Shown: piece after piece, positions 53,009 to 62,497 of the stretch
Position numbering within the stretch: the stretch's first letter is position 1
How the letters are laid out: every line of letters starts with the position of its first letter
Assembly (NCBI RefSeq): GCF_013185185.1
Contig: NZ_JAAZWE010000002.1
Coordinates: 1,171,565 to 1,235,564 of the forward strand
Direction of reading: 5' to 3'
Length of the DNA: 64,000 nucleotides
DNA from: Saccharibacillus endophyticus
Lineage (GTDB): Bacteria > Bacillota > Bacilli > Paenibacillales > Paenibacillaceae
Notes under the pieces: model-generated
What the model saw: only the letters and a program-made list of their open reading frames with translations
The model's database searches: none
Told to the model about the DNA's origin: nothing
Made by a program: the position numbers and the translations under genes

Positions 53009-53581
53009 TCATTCCAACACACGGAGCGCGTTTCGAATAATGCTGGATATTTTGTCTTTATTCGTTGCCGTTTTGGCCATCGTGCGCAGTCCCAGCCAGG
53101 CATTCATGAAATGATAAGAAAGCTCCCGAGCGTCCAAGCTTTTGGAAACTTCGCCCTTTTGTTGCCCATGCACAATCAACTCGTACAATAACTCTTCGGT
53201 CTGGTCATAAGCCTTTTCGATAAAAGAGGCTACTTCCGAATCCAATACGCCCAATTCAACTCCGGAATTTACCATAAAACAACCTTGAGGCTCGTTTTCC
53301 TTTTCCAAGGTTATCTCCAAAAATCGTTGTAGAGATGGGTAAACCGCTTCTTTTTTAGCAACCAATGCGACTAATTTTTTATTCTGGATATCGGAATATC
53401 GCTTAAGGGCTTCCATGAACAGCGCGTGTTTATCACCGAACGTATCATAGATGCTTCTTCGATGAATACCCATATGTTCCACTAATTCTTGCATGGAAGT
53501 CTTCTCGTACCCTTGTTCCCAAAATAAATGTATCGCTTGATCCAACACTTCGGAAATTTCAAATTCTTTGTGCCTAGCCAT
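53009..53581 (-). CDS. TetR-family transcriptional regulator
   Basis: Regulator of 190 residues: helix-turn-helix at about 10-55 (VLDQAIHLFWEQGYEKTSMQELVEHMGIHRRSIYDTFGD, with recognition part GIHRRSIYDTFGDK) and a C-terminal ligand domain like that of AcrR/YxaF regulators (CFMVNSGVELGVLDSEVASF). ATG 53581 follows GGGGTG by 6 nt. It is the last gene of the AT-rich redox cassette and probably controls it through the palindromes near 56475-56497. Confidence 0.9.
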   Translation of the reverse strand: MARHKEFEISEVLDQAIHLFWEQGYEKTSMQELVEHMGIHRRSIYDTFGDKHALFMEALKRYSDIQNKKLVALVAKKEAVYPSLQRFLEITLEKENEPQGCFMVNSGVELGVLDSEVASFIEKAYDQTEELLYELIVHGQQKGEVSKSLDARELSYHFMNAWLGLRTMAKTATNKDKISSIIRNALRVLE

Positions 53582-53634
53582 AATTGTCACCCCGTTCTTG
53601 CATTATACACGGAAGGGAGTACCCGGAAAGCAAG

Positions 53635-54651
53635 TCACTCGAAATGGATGATTACTTTTCCTTTCGGTCTTCCTGTTGCAACAAGCGCTAATGCTGCATT
53701 AATATCATCCAGAGCAAATTTTTCAGTATGGATATGAGGTCGAACCTGATTTTCCTCAATAATTTTAGTCACTTCCTTCAATTGCTTACCATCCGATCGA
53801 ACGAAGATGAAACGGTACTGCACATTCTTCTTCTTTGCCTTTTTATCATACTTGGCTCCGGCAGCGGAAAATAATCGGCGCTTCCACCAAGGCAATTGAC
53901 GGTCTTCGGCAAAGCGCTTGTTGGGGCCTGTTTTAAGGGAAAGCAATCTTCCGCCCGGCTTGATAATTTTTAATTCGTTCTCGAATTCCGCCGCTCCCAA
54001 TGTGTCCAGCACATAGTCGACATCTTTTAAAAGATCGGCATAATGCTCTTTGGAGTAATCCAGATATTCATCGGCTCCCATAGCCAAAGTGCGCTCGCGA
54101 GCTTGGGCATTGCCGCTGACGCTAATCTTTAATTTCAGGGATTTAGCAATCGGAACCGCCATTTGACCGAATCCCCCCGACCCGCCCGGAATAAAAACAG
54201 ACTGGCCCGCTTTGGCTTCAAGCTCTTCGTGCAATCCCTGATAAGCGGTAAGACCTGTCAAAGCCATAGACGCCGCTTCGGCGTAAGACAAGTTTTTGGG
54301 CATACTCGCGATTGCGTCCGCATCTACTGCCGCATATTCCGCAAAAGCGCCTATTTTTCGAATAGGAAGTCTTGTATAGACGTCTTGGCCTACCCGAAAG
54401 GCTTTGACCTGTTTGCCTATTCGCTCAATAGTGCCGGCCAATTCGTTACCTAACGTCAATGGAAAGGAATAGTCCTGGATCAGTCTGACTTCGCCTCGTA
54501 TAATCAGCATCTCAAGCGGATTCACTGCGGCAGCTTTAACTTTGATCAACACTTCGTGGTCTGCGATTGCCGGGATCGGAATCTCGTTAATTTCCGCTTT
54601 CAGGCTTTTCGAATATTTGGAGATTTGAGCGGCTTTCATCTTCGTAGTCAA
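53635..54651 (-). CDS. NADP-dependent quinone oxidoreductase (zinc-free MDR family)
   Basis: Medium-chain reductase of 338 residues: MKAAQISKYS start, FPLTLGNELAGTIERIG, the nucleotide loop PGGSGGFGQMAVPIAKSL, and YVLDTLGAAEFEN. The metal-binding Cys residues of classical alcohol dehydrogenases are absent, which fits quinone or enone reductases. TTG 54651 follows AAGGAG by 9 nt and is the best start. Confidence 0.9.
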   Translation of the reverse strand: MTTKMKAAQISKYSKSLKAEINEIPIPAIADHEVLIKVKAAAVNPLEMLIIRGEVRLIQDYSFPLTLGNELAGTIERIGKQVKAFRVGQDVYTRLPIRKIGAFAEYAAVDADAIASMPKNLSYAEAASMALTGLTAYQGLHEELEAKAGQSVFIPGGSGGFGQMAVPIAKSLKLKISVSGNAQARERTLAMGADEYLDYSKEHYADLLKDVDYVLDTLGAAEFENELKIIKPGGRLLSLKTGPNKRFAEDRQLPWWKRRLFSAAGAKYDKKAKKKNVQYRFIFVRSDGKQLKEVTKIIEENQVRPHIHTEKFALDDINAALALVATGRPKGKVIIHFE

Positions 54652-54786
54652 TTGTATAAGCTCCTTGTTGGTGATTTCGAATTATAAAATGGCGTACACG
54701 CCCTAGCCGAACGCTATTTTCCGCATTTTTTTATTTATTAAAGAGTTGGATCAATCGGGCTTCTCAACGTAAAGACGTAGTTGGAA

Positions 54787-55369
54787 TCAACTCCGGTATA
54801 AAAGCTCCTTCTCCAGGTCTTGCATGGATCGAATCATTCGCGTCATCAGCTTGCGCGGTAATAATCTGGGCATCAAAACTCTTATTCGATTCAAACGTCC
54901 GGGAATAATGATCGTGTCTCCGCGCAAAAAGCCTTGATATCCTTTTTCGGCAACCGCTCCAGCGTCCATGACCTTGCCGTTTTTGACCATTTTGGAATCG
55001 GCCATAACAACTTGGTCATCGTCACAAGCGCTTTGATATTGATATCAATCATGTTCGATTCTTTCAATAACTTGGTTTGCAAAAATTTCCGTATAGACCT
55101 AACCCCGCATTATTAATCAGGTCATCCACTGCAATCCCTTGTTCTTCGAGTTCCGTAAAAATTTCTTCAGGTACGTCCGGCGCGGCAACGTCTTTGGCGA
55201 TAACCGTGACTTGTACTTCGTACTTTTCCCGATAGATCTTAGCCAGTTCCAGCAACTTTTCTTCATTTCGGGCAATAAGGATCAGGTTAGAGCGATCTTT
55301 CGCAAAACGATCTGCCAGTTCTTTTCCGATTCCTCCCGATGCGCCTGTAATCAGTACGGTTTTTCTCAT
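54787..55369 (-). pseudogene. Broken short-chain dehydrogenase (SDR) gene
   Basis: The N-terminal part is intact: RKTVLITGASGGIGKELADRF (TGASGGIG cofactor motif) to DDLINNAGLGLYGNF (NNAG). It then hits a stop at 55064 after a frame change; a second frame continues LQTKLLKESNMIDINIKAL to TKLL, and a third frame resumes MADSKMVKNGKVMDAGAVAEKG to the end near 54787. The part between TKLL and MADSKMV, about 60-70 residues that normally contain the catalytic Ser and YxxxK, is missing. With two frame changes and the active site lost, the gene is dead. Its start overlaps the upstream aldo/keto reductase stop (ATGA). Confidence 0.88.
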
Positions 55370-56403
55370 GCTCGCAAGGTGTTCTCGCGGTAATTCAACC
55401 ATTCCGGATTCCATCCTTTCTCAACCGAATCCAACGTGACGCCTGGCGGCACAATCGCATCTATGGCATCAAGTACATCATGGCTTAATCGAACCTCGGT
55501 TCCTTTTAACGTTTCGCGGAGTTGTTCGATTGTGCGAGCGCCCATAATGGATGCCGTGATAGAAGGATGAGCTTGAGTGAAAGCCATCGCAAGATGCGCC
55601 AACGTCATTCCTGCTTGTTCGGCAAGATCCTGAAGTTTGGCGATAGCCTCAAATTTGATTTGATTCTCCTGGCGAGTCGGGTCAACAATCGATTTCAAGT
55701 TTCCGGCAAAAGCAGAAGCTCTGGAGTCTGCCGAAGAAGCTTTTCCGAACGTATATTTCCCGGTAAGCAAACCGCCCGACAACGGACTCCACACGAGCAC
55801 TCCAATACCGTATTTTTTTGTCGCCGCCAGCAAATCCAGTTCGATGCTTCGATTCAAAATAGAGTACGGCGATTGTTCGGAAACAGGACGCGCGAGATGT
55901 TTACGTTCACTCGCCCACTGGGCTTCTACGACCTGCCATGCCTGAAAATTAGAAGTTCCCGCGTAACGAATCTTGCCTGCTTGGACCAGATCGCTAAGGA
56001 TTTCAAGAGTCTCTTCAATCGGCGTGTTCACATCCGGAACATGGAGCTGATAAAGATCAATATAATCGGTTCCCAGTCTTCTAAGGCTGTTGTCAACCGC
56101 TTGCTTGATCCAGTGTTTAGAACTTCCTTGCTGATTAGGCCCGCTTCCCATCGAATGGCCGCCTTTAGTCGCGATCAACACGTCTTGTCTGCGGCCTTTG
56201 AGCAGTTCGCCGACAATCTCTTCGGATTGACCGTTAGAGTACACGTCGGCCGTATCGATCAAGTTCACTCCGGCTGCTAATGCTTCGTCAAGAATGGGCT
56301 GGCAGTCTTGCTTCGTATTATTTCCCCAGAATCCAAACGTTCCGGTTCCCAAAACAAACTGACTCACTTTAAGACCGGTTTCACCCAGCAAACGATATTC
56401 CAT
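55366..56403 (-). CDS. Aldo/keto reductase
   Basis: NADPH-dependent reductase of 345 residues of the AKR12-15 type (YajO/YghZ-like): LGTGTFGFWGNNTK, LIDTADVYSNGQSEE (Asp, Tyr), VLIATKGGHSMG (Lys), DLYQLHVPDVNTPIEET (His), and the NADP loop IMGARTIEQL. ATG 56403 follows AGAGG by 9 nt; the upstream ATG 56427 lacks a site. First gene of the AT-rich cassette. Confidence 0.92.
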   Translation of the reverse strand: MEYRLLGETGLKVSQFVLGTGTFGFWGNNTKQDCQPILDEALAAGVNLIDTADVYSNGQSEEIVGELLKGRRQDVLIATKGGHSMGSGPNQQGSSKHWIKQAVDNSLRRLGTDYIDLYQLHVPDVNTPIEETLEILSDLVQAGKIRYAGTSNFQAWQVVEAQWASERKHLARPVSEQSPYSILNRSIELDLLAATKKYGIGVLVWSPLSGGLLTGKYTFGKASSADSRASAFAGNLKSIVDPTRQENQIKFEAIAKLQDLAEQAGMTLAHLAMAFTQAHPSITASIMGARTIEQLRETLKGTEVRLSHDVLDAIDAIVPPGVTLDSVEKGWNPEWLNYRENTLRA

Positions 56404-56474
56404 TTCAATCTTCCTCTCGTTTTTCAACTCAAAAACTTCATGACTCCGTTCTTCTATCGTTCAAATTTCTTTTA

Positions 56475-56497
56475 TAGAACGTTCATTCTAAAATGAA
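56475..56497. promoter_or_regulatory. Probable TetR operator upstream of the redox cassette
   Basis: Two overlapping palindromes: TAGAACGTTCATTCTA (56475-56490, arms TAGAA/TTCTA) and TTCATTCTAAAATGAA (56482-56497, arms TTCATT/AATGAA), about 75-95 bp before the aldo/keto reductase start. Confidence 0.5.
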
Positions 56498-56582
56498 TAA
56501 ATACATTTGCAGTTGTCGAAAACAAAGATACCATTTCTAGAACGATTGGTAAAGTATTTTCTTTCATGATTATTTTCCACAG

Positions 56583-56624
56583 CAAAAAACCGACCTGCGC
56601 CTCATTTGGCATCGGTCGGTTTTG
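56583..56624 (-). terminator. Terminator of the DUF4132-type gene
   Basis: Minus-strand arms AAAACCGACC (56623-56614) and GGTCGGTTTT (56595-56586), followed by TT, about 40-80 bp after the stop. Confidence 0.75.
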
Positions 56625-56664
56625 AGTATCTTTTTGCATGATTTCTTGCATGATTCCGTTTCTA

Positions 56665-59600
56665 CTATTGAATTTGCGCCAAGATCTGAGGGTCCTTAAT
56701 CTTCGTATCCTCCGCGAACAACACGATCTTCGACAAAATCTCCGCCGTGCGCGGATCTTCGTCCAGGAACGGCAGGAAGAAACGACCGCGCTGACCCGCA
56801 TGCACCGGAATAATATTAAGCGCGCCCGTCGCCTGCTTATAGGCGACTCCGCTGCCCAGATGCACCGCGTATTCGCCGAGCGTTCCGTCGACGCGCGCAT
56901 AGCTTCCTTCCAGCCGCACGTTTTCGATACGAAGCAGAGACAACGATTCGCGCACGATCGCTGTGCGCAATTCGACCGTCGTCAGACTTGCTTCCGGATC
57001 GACGCCGCCTACATGGGCCACGCTCACCACGAGATCGACATCCCGCATGATTTCGGAAAACAGCACTGGGGGAACGTCGGTCAGAGCCATCGGCTTATGC
57101 GTCCGACGATCCGAGAAATGGATCGTTTCCAGCGTCGGCGCTTCCGTATCCGCCGGCGAGAACCAATCCGCCATCGCGTACAGCGTCGCGATCACGTTAT
57201 GCGTATAATCGACCTTCTGAAGACCTTCCTCGTAGCTGACCGTCCATCCGCGTCCGCGCAGCAGAGCCACAGTCTTGCTCGGCTGAACCTGATGCCCCGC
57301 ATAACGCGAAGACGACGTTCCCGCAGCTTTCTCGTCCGCGTTCGGCACGTACAGCTCGCGGAAAATCTGCTTGAACGGCTGCTTCGAAGGAGCGAAGCGG
57401 CCTGCAGCTTCCGCTTGCAGGTTACGTTCAATAAAGTCGCGCTGGAACAAATGCCACTGTCCGCTTGCATGTAAATCAACCGGATGCGCGATAACCAATT
57501 CCGCGTCTTCGGCCAACGGCGTACCTTCTCGGCTTTCGATATCGACCAACGTACGCTCTGACTCGCGGAAATAACCCAGTGTCGGCTTGGACGATGCCTC
57601 TTCTTTAACGCGGAAGACCAGTTGAGACAGCAGAGGCGCCACGACCGGATTGCCGTACAGCTTCACCAGTTCGTCAAGGCGGAACACGGCCCCGTTTTCC
57701 ATCGAACGCTCCAACTCCCGCACAAAGCGGCGATTCTGCTCGCTCAACTCGGTTTTGACCTCTTTTAAGCGCACGATATGCTCGTTTTTGTTCAAGCGCG
57801 AAGGTACGGATTTGAGTACTTTTCCGCCCTTCGTCACCTCGATCTCCGGCAGGCCGCGATCGTTGATCGCCAGCTTCACTTCGACGTCGTCGACCTGGTG
57901 CAGCTCCGTGTAGATCCGAAGCTCGTCCATCTTGCCCGCTTCCATATCCCATTGCAAGCGGGTCGAATCCGCATAGCCCGCGCTTCTCGCCAGATTGCCG
58001 AGCGCGATCTGACCGGCCGCTCCTTCGCTGGCCCGGCGCTGCGCCCCGAACTGGCGGCTTTCGAGCAGGAACTTTTGAATGAAATCGTAACGTCCGCGCA
58101 GATCCGGCTCCCGCTTTTTCGCGAGCGGGGTCAGGCTGTACGCCAGCAGTTGGTCTTTGCCGCGCTTGGATTCAACCTGCTTGCGCGTATCTTCCAGCTT
58201 CAGCTTGCCTAATACCGCATCGGCAAACAGCTGCGAACGGCGGTGGTTGGCGCCGCCGGAGATATATTTGGCGCAATCGTACAGCAGATTGAAGCGTTCG
58301 GATCCGAGCTCCCGATACGCTTCCTCGAACCATTGGACGTCGAACGCACCGTCGTTGAACTCTTGAGGCGTGATCGGCGAATAATGCGCGACGATCGTTT
58401 CTTTTTCCGCCGAGAAGCTTTCGTTGATATGCGCATGGAAGTACCAGGCGGCGCTGCGCAGTCCCGGCCAATTCAAGTGCGACGACACGATCTCGATCCA
58501 CTGCGGGGCATACATGGCGGCTTCGAGCAAACGCTGCTCCGAAATTCCCGTGCCTTCGAGTTTTTGCGCAAGCGCGGCCGAGTCGTCGCCTTCCGCCGGA
58601 TGGCAGACCTTAAGCAAGTGGCTGAGCGATTCCTTTTTCGTCTGGTTGTCGCCGTAACCGTAAATGTACCCCCGCACGAACGTTTCCCCGCCGAGGCTGA
58701 CCAGAATACGGATAAAAGCATCCAAGCCTTCGATTCGCTGTAAAGCCATCGTCAGCGGAGTCGCTTCGGTTGCAAGATCGCCGCGCGCTAGCTCGATTTC
58801 CAGCAGACGGCCCACAATGGCCGCCATGATCGCTTGCAGCGATTCGCTTCGCTCCAGCTCTTCCGGCGGATGGCTCGTCAGATGGCGCATCATATAATTG
58901 GCATTTTCGCCTAAAAGCTGCTTGTACACCTCGTTGTCGCCGATGAAGCCCAGCGTATGCGCTTTGAAAACCATTCGGATATCCAGCATCGAACGGAAAT
59001 GGACCGCGTCGAATTCCTGCTGTCTATGGTCATAGCGGTAACACAGCGATACGTAGCGTTTGAACGACGCATCGTCGTGCACGCTGCGGCGAAGGACGAT
59101 CATCCAGTCGGCCGCAAGCGCCGCCCATACCGGCTTTTCTTTTTGCGGCGCATGCTCCGGAAACTCCGCCAAAAGCCGTTCCATGGCCGATGCCGCCGCC
59201 TCGAAAACGGGTGCCGGGGCAGCGTCCGCGTAAAAGGCCAAGATCAGCGTGCAAACGGCATCCGCATAACGGCACTTGTCCAACACTTTCCACAGATTTT
59301 TCAACCGTTCGAGCGGATACAAACCTGAAACGAACTCTTCCCGCCAACCGTCGAGCAGACGAATCCGCTGCATTTTCTGGTAATCGTAATGACCGGAGAA
59401 TTCGCTGTAGAAGTCGTCCAGCGTTCCCGACAATTCTTTGGTTTCCACGATCATATACAGGTTCAGCAGCTCTTCTGCTCCGAATCCGCTGTTTTCCAGA
59501 TAAGCCGACCATTTTTCGGCCAACGGGTACAGTTCCAGCGCAGAGTCCCGGGCATAGTCCGGTTCCAGCATCGGAATGTTCGAACCCGTACTGTAAGCCG

Positions 59601-61764
59601 TCTGGCGAAGTTCGGCGCCGAGCAGCAACTTCTCTTTGGCACCCGCGTAATATTGCACCTCGTACTCCGTATCGCGCAAGCTGTGCACCAATTCGTCCAA
59701 CCCGCGAATGAATCCGGCCGCTCTCTCCTCGTCCAACGAAAAGACCCGATCGAAATCCGCCTGCTCGCCGCTCGGCTGCATCAGCCACTCTTCGGTCGCG
59801 TCGGGATCGTACAACCCGAAACCTTTGGCCGCCGAGTATTCGCTCCGCGTTCCCGGGGACTCCAACTTTTTAAGCAGCTGCGATTCTTTCGGCGTCGGAT
59901 CGCCTACCTTTTGCGCCAGCGGCAGCAGTCGTTCATAATCTTCCGCCCGTGCCTCGTCAGCCGATAGCTCGGTCAGCAGCTCCAAGCCGGCCAGACGCTG
60001 AAGTTCGGCTTTCGCGCCGAGCAAACGGTCCAGCGCGCTTTCGAGCGAAGCCTGCGGTTGGCTCAATAACAGCCCGATCGCGCTTTGGCGAAGCGATCCC
60101 GTTTTGAGCTTCAGCAGCGCTTCGACCCGCTGCAGCTCCGAATCGCTCAAGTCGAGGCCGCGAGCGCGCTTCAGAGCCGTCTCGCGGTTGTGCATGTTTT
60201 TATCGGACAGCATGGAGAAAATGAACTCCCGCTGCTTGGTTTCCTCCGGGTGGACCAAGAAGAATTTCAACAGCTCGTTGCGGCGGTCGGCATTCATGAG
60301 GGAAGACCAATCGATCAAGCGCGATATCCACTCGCGATCCATGTCGTAAGCGGTCAGGTACATCATTTTGCGCAGGATGCCCGCAGGATCGTAAGTATAA
60401 GACAGGAAATCGAGCGCGCCGGATTTTTTGTTGATGACCTTGGTCAACCCGCCGCTGAGCAAAGAAGCGAAAGCCTCGAACTGCTCGCGGCGCGCTTCTT
60501 TGTCGTCCAGGCCGGGAGCCCGATGGACTTTGAGCTTTCTATGTTCGTTTTCCATCCAAGCGACCGTTTCATTTTCTTCGTCTTCGCTCACCCACTCCAG
60601 CGCGTAATCGTATGTATAGTTGTTCATCATCCAATACAGCAGCTCGGGATCGCGTTCGTCGCTGAGCAGAACATGCAGAGCCGAGACGTATTTGGAATGC
60701 TCGTATTGGCTCATGGAAATCACGTATTGCGCCGCTACTTTGCGATAGTGCGGGCCGTTTTCCATAATCCGGTTCACGTACGCCGGAAGCTCGTTTTCTT
60801 CGATCAGCGCCTGAGCGAACAGCCCGACGAACACGTCCTGGGCATTGCTCGAATCCACCCATTCCTCGCGCAGCTTGGCGTCGTTCATTCCTGAGTAAAT
60901 CTTTTCCAGCATCTTGGCGACCGCTCGTTCGTCGGATACGTCGAACGGCATTCCCGTCCATACGGCAGCGGCGCGCACGATCGAAGCGTAGCGAACGAAT
61001 CCGTTATCCAGAATCAATTTGAGCAGGTAAACAAAAGCTTCCGCGGTACCGAAGTCCATACTTTCCACGATCGATTGGCGCAAGCCTTCCTGCAGGCGCG
61101 CAGCGATCAGCAGATCCCCCACCAGCGCATGCATATCGGATCGGTGACTCATCAGCATGCCTGAAATCATCTGCCGGGTAAGCAGCGCGGTCTGGTTTTC
61201 GCCGAGAATAATGTCTCTCAGTGCCGCTTCAACCGATGGATCATGGTCATCCAGCTGCTGAGCGATCAGATCGGACAGAACATGACTGACCCGATAAAAG
61301 TTGCTTGTATGGGCATTCGAATATTCGCGTTCCGTCAGGTACTTCTCCAGCGTAAAGCCTGCAGCTTCCATCCATAACAAACCTACAATCTTCGTCAGAA
61401 CGGAAACCAGATGCACAGACGGCTCAGAAGTGCGGAACGGACGACGCATATACCCGTTGGCATACGGATATTCGGACGCTTGACCGACGATCCGTTTGAC
61501 GCGCAAGGCGATCGCTTCTCCGGTCAAGGCAAGAACGGCCTGCTCCAACGGCTCCAATAGCTTGTCCGGCTGATTTTCCGACGTTTCTTCCAACAGTCGA
61601 CGCATCTGCTGCACGGGTTCCTGATACTCATTCACGTAACCGTACTCGGCGATCTCCAGCAAGCAGGCCGCAACTTGCCCGGGCGAGCCTTCCAGCTTTC
61701 CTGCGCGTTCTTTCAGCGTTTCAAAATACTGCTCTTCCCGCTTCTGCTGCAACTCTTCGTTCAT
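56665..61764 (-). CDS. Giant DUF4132/DUF5724-type protein
   Basis: Soluble protein of 1699 residues, largely alpha-helical with HEAT-like repeats in the first ~1000 residues. The C-terminal ~350 residues match the DUF4132 (MolR-like) region: YTHNVIATLYAMADWFSP, HFSDRRTHKPMAL, LFSEIMRDVDLVVSVAHVGG, and the end block YAVHLGSGVAYKQATGALNI with FLPFLDEDPRTAEILSKIV. No WGR domain, signal or membrane helix is seen. The family's function is unknown. GGGAGG lies 10 nt before the ATG. It follows a small MoaD/ThiS-like gene by 52 nt, apparently one operon. Confidence 0.88.
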   Translation of the reverse strand: MNEELQQKREEQYFETLKERAGKLEGSPGQVAACLLEIAEYGYVNEYQEPVQQMRRLLEETSENQPDKLLEPLEQAVLALTGEAIALRVKRIVGQASEYPYANGYMRRPFRTSEPSVHLVSVLTKIVGLLWMEAAGFTLEKYLTEREYSNAHTSNFYRVSHVLSDLIAQQLDDHDPSVEAALRDIILGENQTALLTRQMISGMLMSHRSDMHALVGDLLIAARLQEGLRQSIVESMDFGTAEAFVYLLKLILDNGFVRYASIVRAAAVWTGMPFDVSDERAVAKMLEKIYSGMNDAKLREEWVDSSNAQDVFVGLFAQALIEENELPAYVNRIMENGPHYRKVAAQYVISMSQYEHSKYVSALHVLLSDERDPELLYWMMNNYTYDYALEWVSEDEENETVAWMENEHRKLKVHRAPGLDDKEARREQFEAFASLLSGGLTKVINKKSGALDFLSYTYDPAGILRKMMYLTAYDMDREWISRLIDWSSLMNADRRNELLKFFLVHPEETKQREFIFSMLSDKNMHNRETALKRARGLDLSDSELQRVEALLKLKTGSLRQSAIGLLLSQPQASLESALDRLLGAKAELQRLAGLELLTELSADEARAEDYERLLPLAQKVGDPTPKESQLLKKLESPGTRSEYSAAKGFGLYDPDATEEWLMQPSGEQADFDRVFSLDEERAAGFIRGLDELVHSLRDTEYEVQYYAGAKEKLLLGAELRQTAYSTGSNIPMLEPDYARDSALELYPLAEKWSAYLENSGFGAEELLNLYMIVETKELSGTLDDFYSEFSGHYDYQKMQRIRLLDGWREEFVSGLYPLERLKNLWKVLDKCRYADAVCTLILAFYADAAPAPVFEAAASAMERLLAEFPEHAPQKEKPVWAALAADWMIVLRRSVHDDASFKRYVSLCYRYDHRQQEFDAVHFRSMLDIRMVFKAHTLGFIGDNEVYKQLLGENANYMMRHLTSHPPEELERSESLQAIMAAIVGRLLEIELARGDLATEATPLTMALQRIEGLDAFIRILVSLGGETFVRGYIYGYGDNQTKKESLSHLLKVCHPAEGDDSAALAQKLEGTGISEQRLLEAAMYAPQWIEIVSSHLNWPGLRSAAWYFHAHINESFSAEKETIVAHYSPITPQEFNDGAFDVQWFEEAYRELGSERFNLLYDCAKYISGGANHRRSQLFADAVLGKLKLEDTRKQVESKRGKDQLLAYSLTPLAKKREPDLRGRYDFIQKFLLESRQFGAQRRASEGAAGQIALGNLARSAGYADSTRLQWDMEAGKMDELRIYTELHQVDDVEVKLAINDRGLPEIEVTKGGKVLKSVPSRLNKNEHIVRLKEVKTELSEQNRRFVRELERSMENGAVFRLDELVKLYGNPVVAPLLSQLVFRVKEEASSKPTLGYFRESERTLVDIESREGTPLAEDAELVIAHPVDLHASGQWHLFQRDFIERNLQAEAAGRFAPSKQPFKQIFRELYVPNADEKAAGTSSSRYAGHQVQPSKTVALLRGRGWTVSYEEGLQKVDYTHNVIATLYAMADWFSPADTEAPTLETIHFSDRRTHKPMALTDVPPVLFSEIMRDVDLVVSVAHVGGVDPEASLTTVELRTAIVRESLSLLRIENVRLEGSYARVDGTLGEYAVHLGSGVAYKQATGALNIIPVHAGQRGRFFLPFLDEDPRTAEILSKIVLFAEDTKIKDPQILAQIQ

Positions 61765-61816
61765 CTTTCGTTCGCCTCCCTAGTTTTGATTCGCCATGCA
61801 TGATGCACGATTCAGA

Positions 61817-62239
61817 TTACCTGCCCCATAACCCGCCTGCCAGCATCGTAAAGCGCATGAACACAACCTCGTCACCATCTGCCAATGTTAACGGAGCATC
61901 CAATCCGGTGACTTCTTCCTGACGCACAAAAACTCGGTATAAACCATCCTCAAAGCCCAACAGCGCAGCCGCTACAGCCGAATCCTCATTAGCCGGATGC
62001 TCCCCGTAAATCGCTTTGAAGCCGACTTTCCCGTCCTCTGCGCCACTGTCGATCTGCTGCTCGGTTAGCGCCCGAAGCAGATCGTCGCCTGTGCGCCGTT
62101 CTTCGTATTCCCTTACCATCAGCCGTACGATTTGTTCGATCAACTCGCGCAATGTGCGCGGCATGCCGGGCAAGTCCAGCTCACGCCCGGCCATGCCGCG
62201 CTTGCGACCCGGACTTTTCACCAAAGCGGTCAGCTTCAT
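61817..62239 (-). CDS. Small ubiquitin-like-looking partner of the DUF4132-type protein
   Basis: Protein of 140 residues. The start MKLTALVKSPGRKRG and TLRELIEQIVRLMV resemble strand 1 and helix 1 of beta-grasp proteins; the end PLTLADGDEVVFMRFTMLAG followed by GLWGR closely resembles the DGDEVAF...GG end of MoaD and ThiS. A ~55-residue insert (ERRTGDDLLRALTEQQIDSG and on) lies between. Four residues (LWGR) follow the GG, so conjugation or thiocarboxylation would need processing. The function is unknown; the fold call rests on motif likeness only. It is the first gene of an operon with the giant gene. Confidence 0.7.
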   Translation of the reverse strand: MKLTALVKSPGRKRGMAGRELDLPGMPRTLRELIEQIVRLMVREYEERRTGDDLLRALTEQQIDSGAEDGKVGFKAIYGEHPANEDSAVAAALLGFEDGLYRVFVRQEEVTGLDAPLTLADGDEVVFMRFTMLAGGLWGR

Positions 62240-62362
62240 CGTTGTTCCTCCCTCGCAATTCGACTCCCTATGATCTTCGCTTGAGTGAAGAATATCTTAA
62301 TCCAAAAAAGCGAATGCGTGTTCCCTTATTACTTAAGCTCTATTCTACCAGAATTCGCCACA

Positions 62363-62394
62363 CAAAAAAACCCGCCGCAAGAGCGGTCGGGTCT
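62363..62394 (-). terminator. Terminator of the acyl-CoA dehydrogenase gene
   Basis: Minus-strand stem GACCCGACCGC / GCGGCGGGTT with small bulge and loop TCTT, followed by TTTTTTG, about 105-135 bp after the stop at 62498. Confidence 0.7.
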
Positions 62395-62497
62395 TAGGCG
62401 CAAAGTCTTGGATCTTGGAAAAGGTCTGAAAAAAGCCAGGTCTTCTGTCGTGAAGCCAAATTTCTCTGCTCGAAAAAGCCGATTGAAGATTCGAAGC

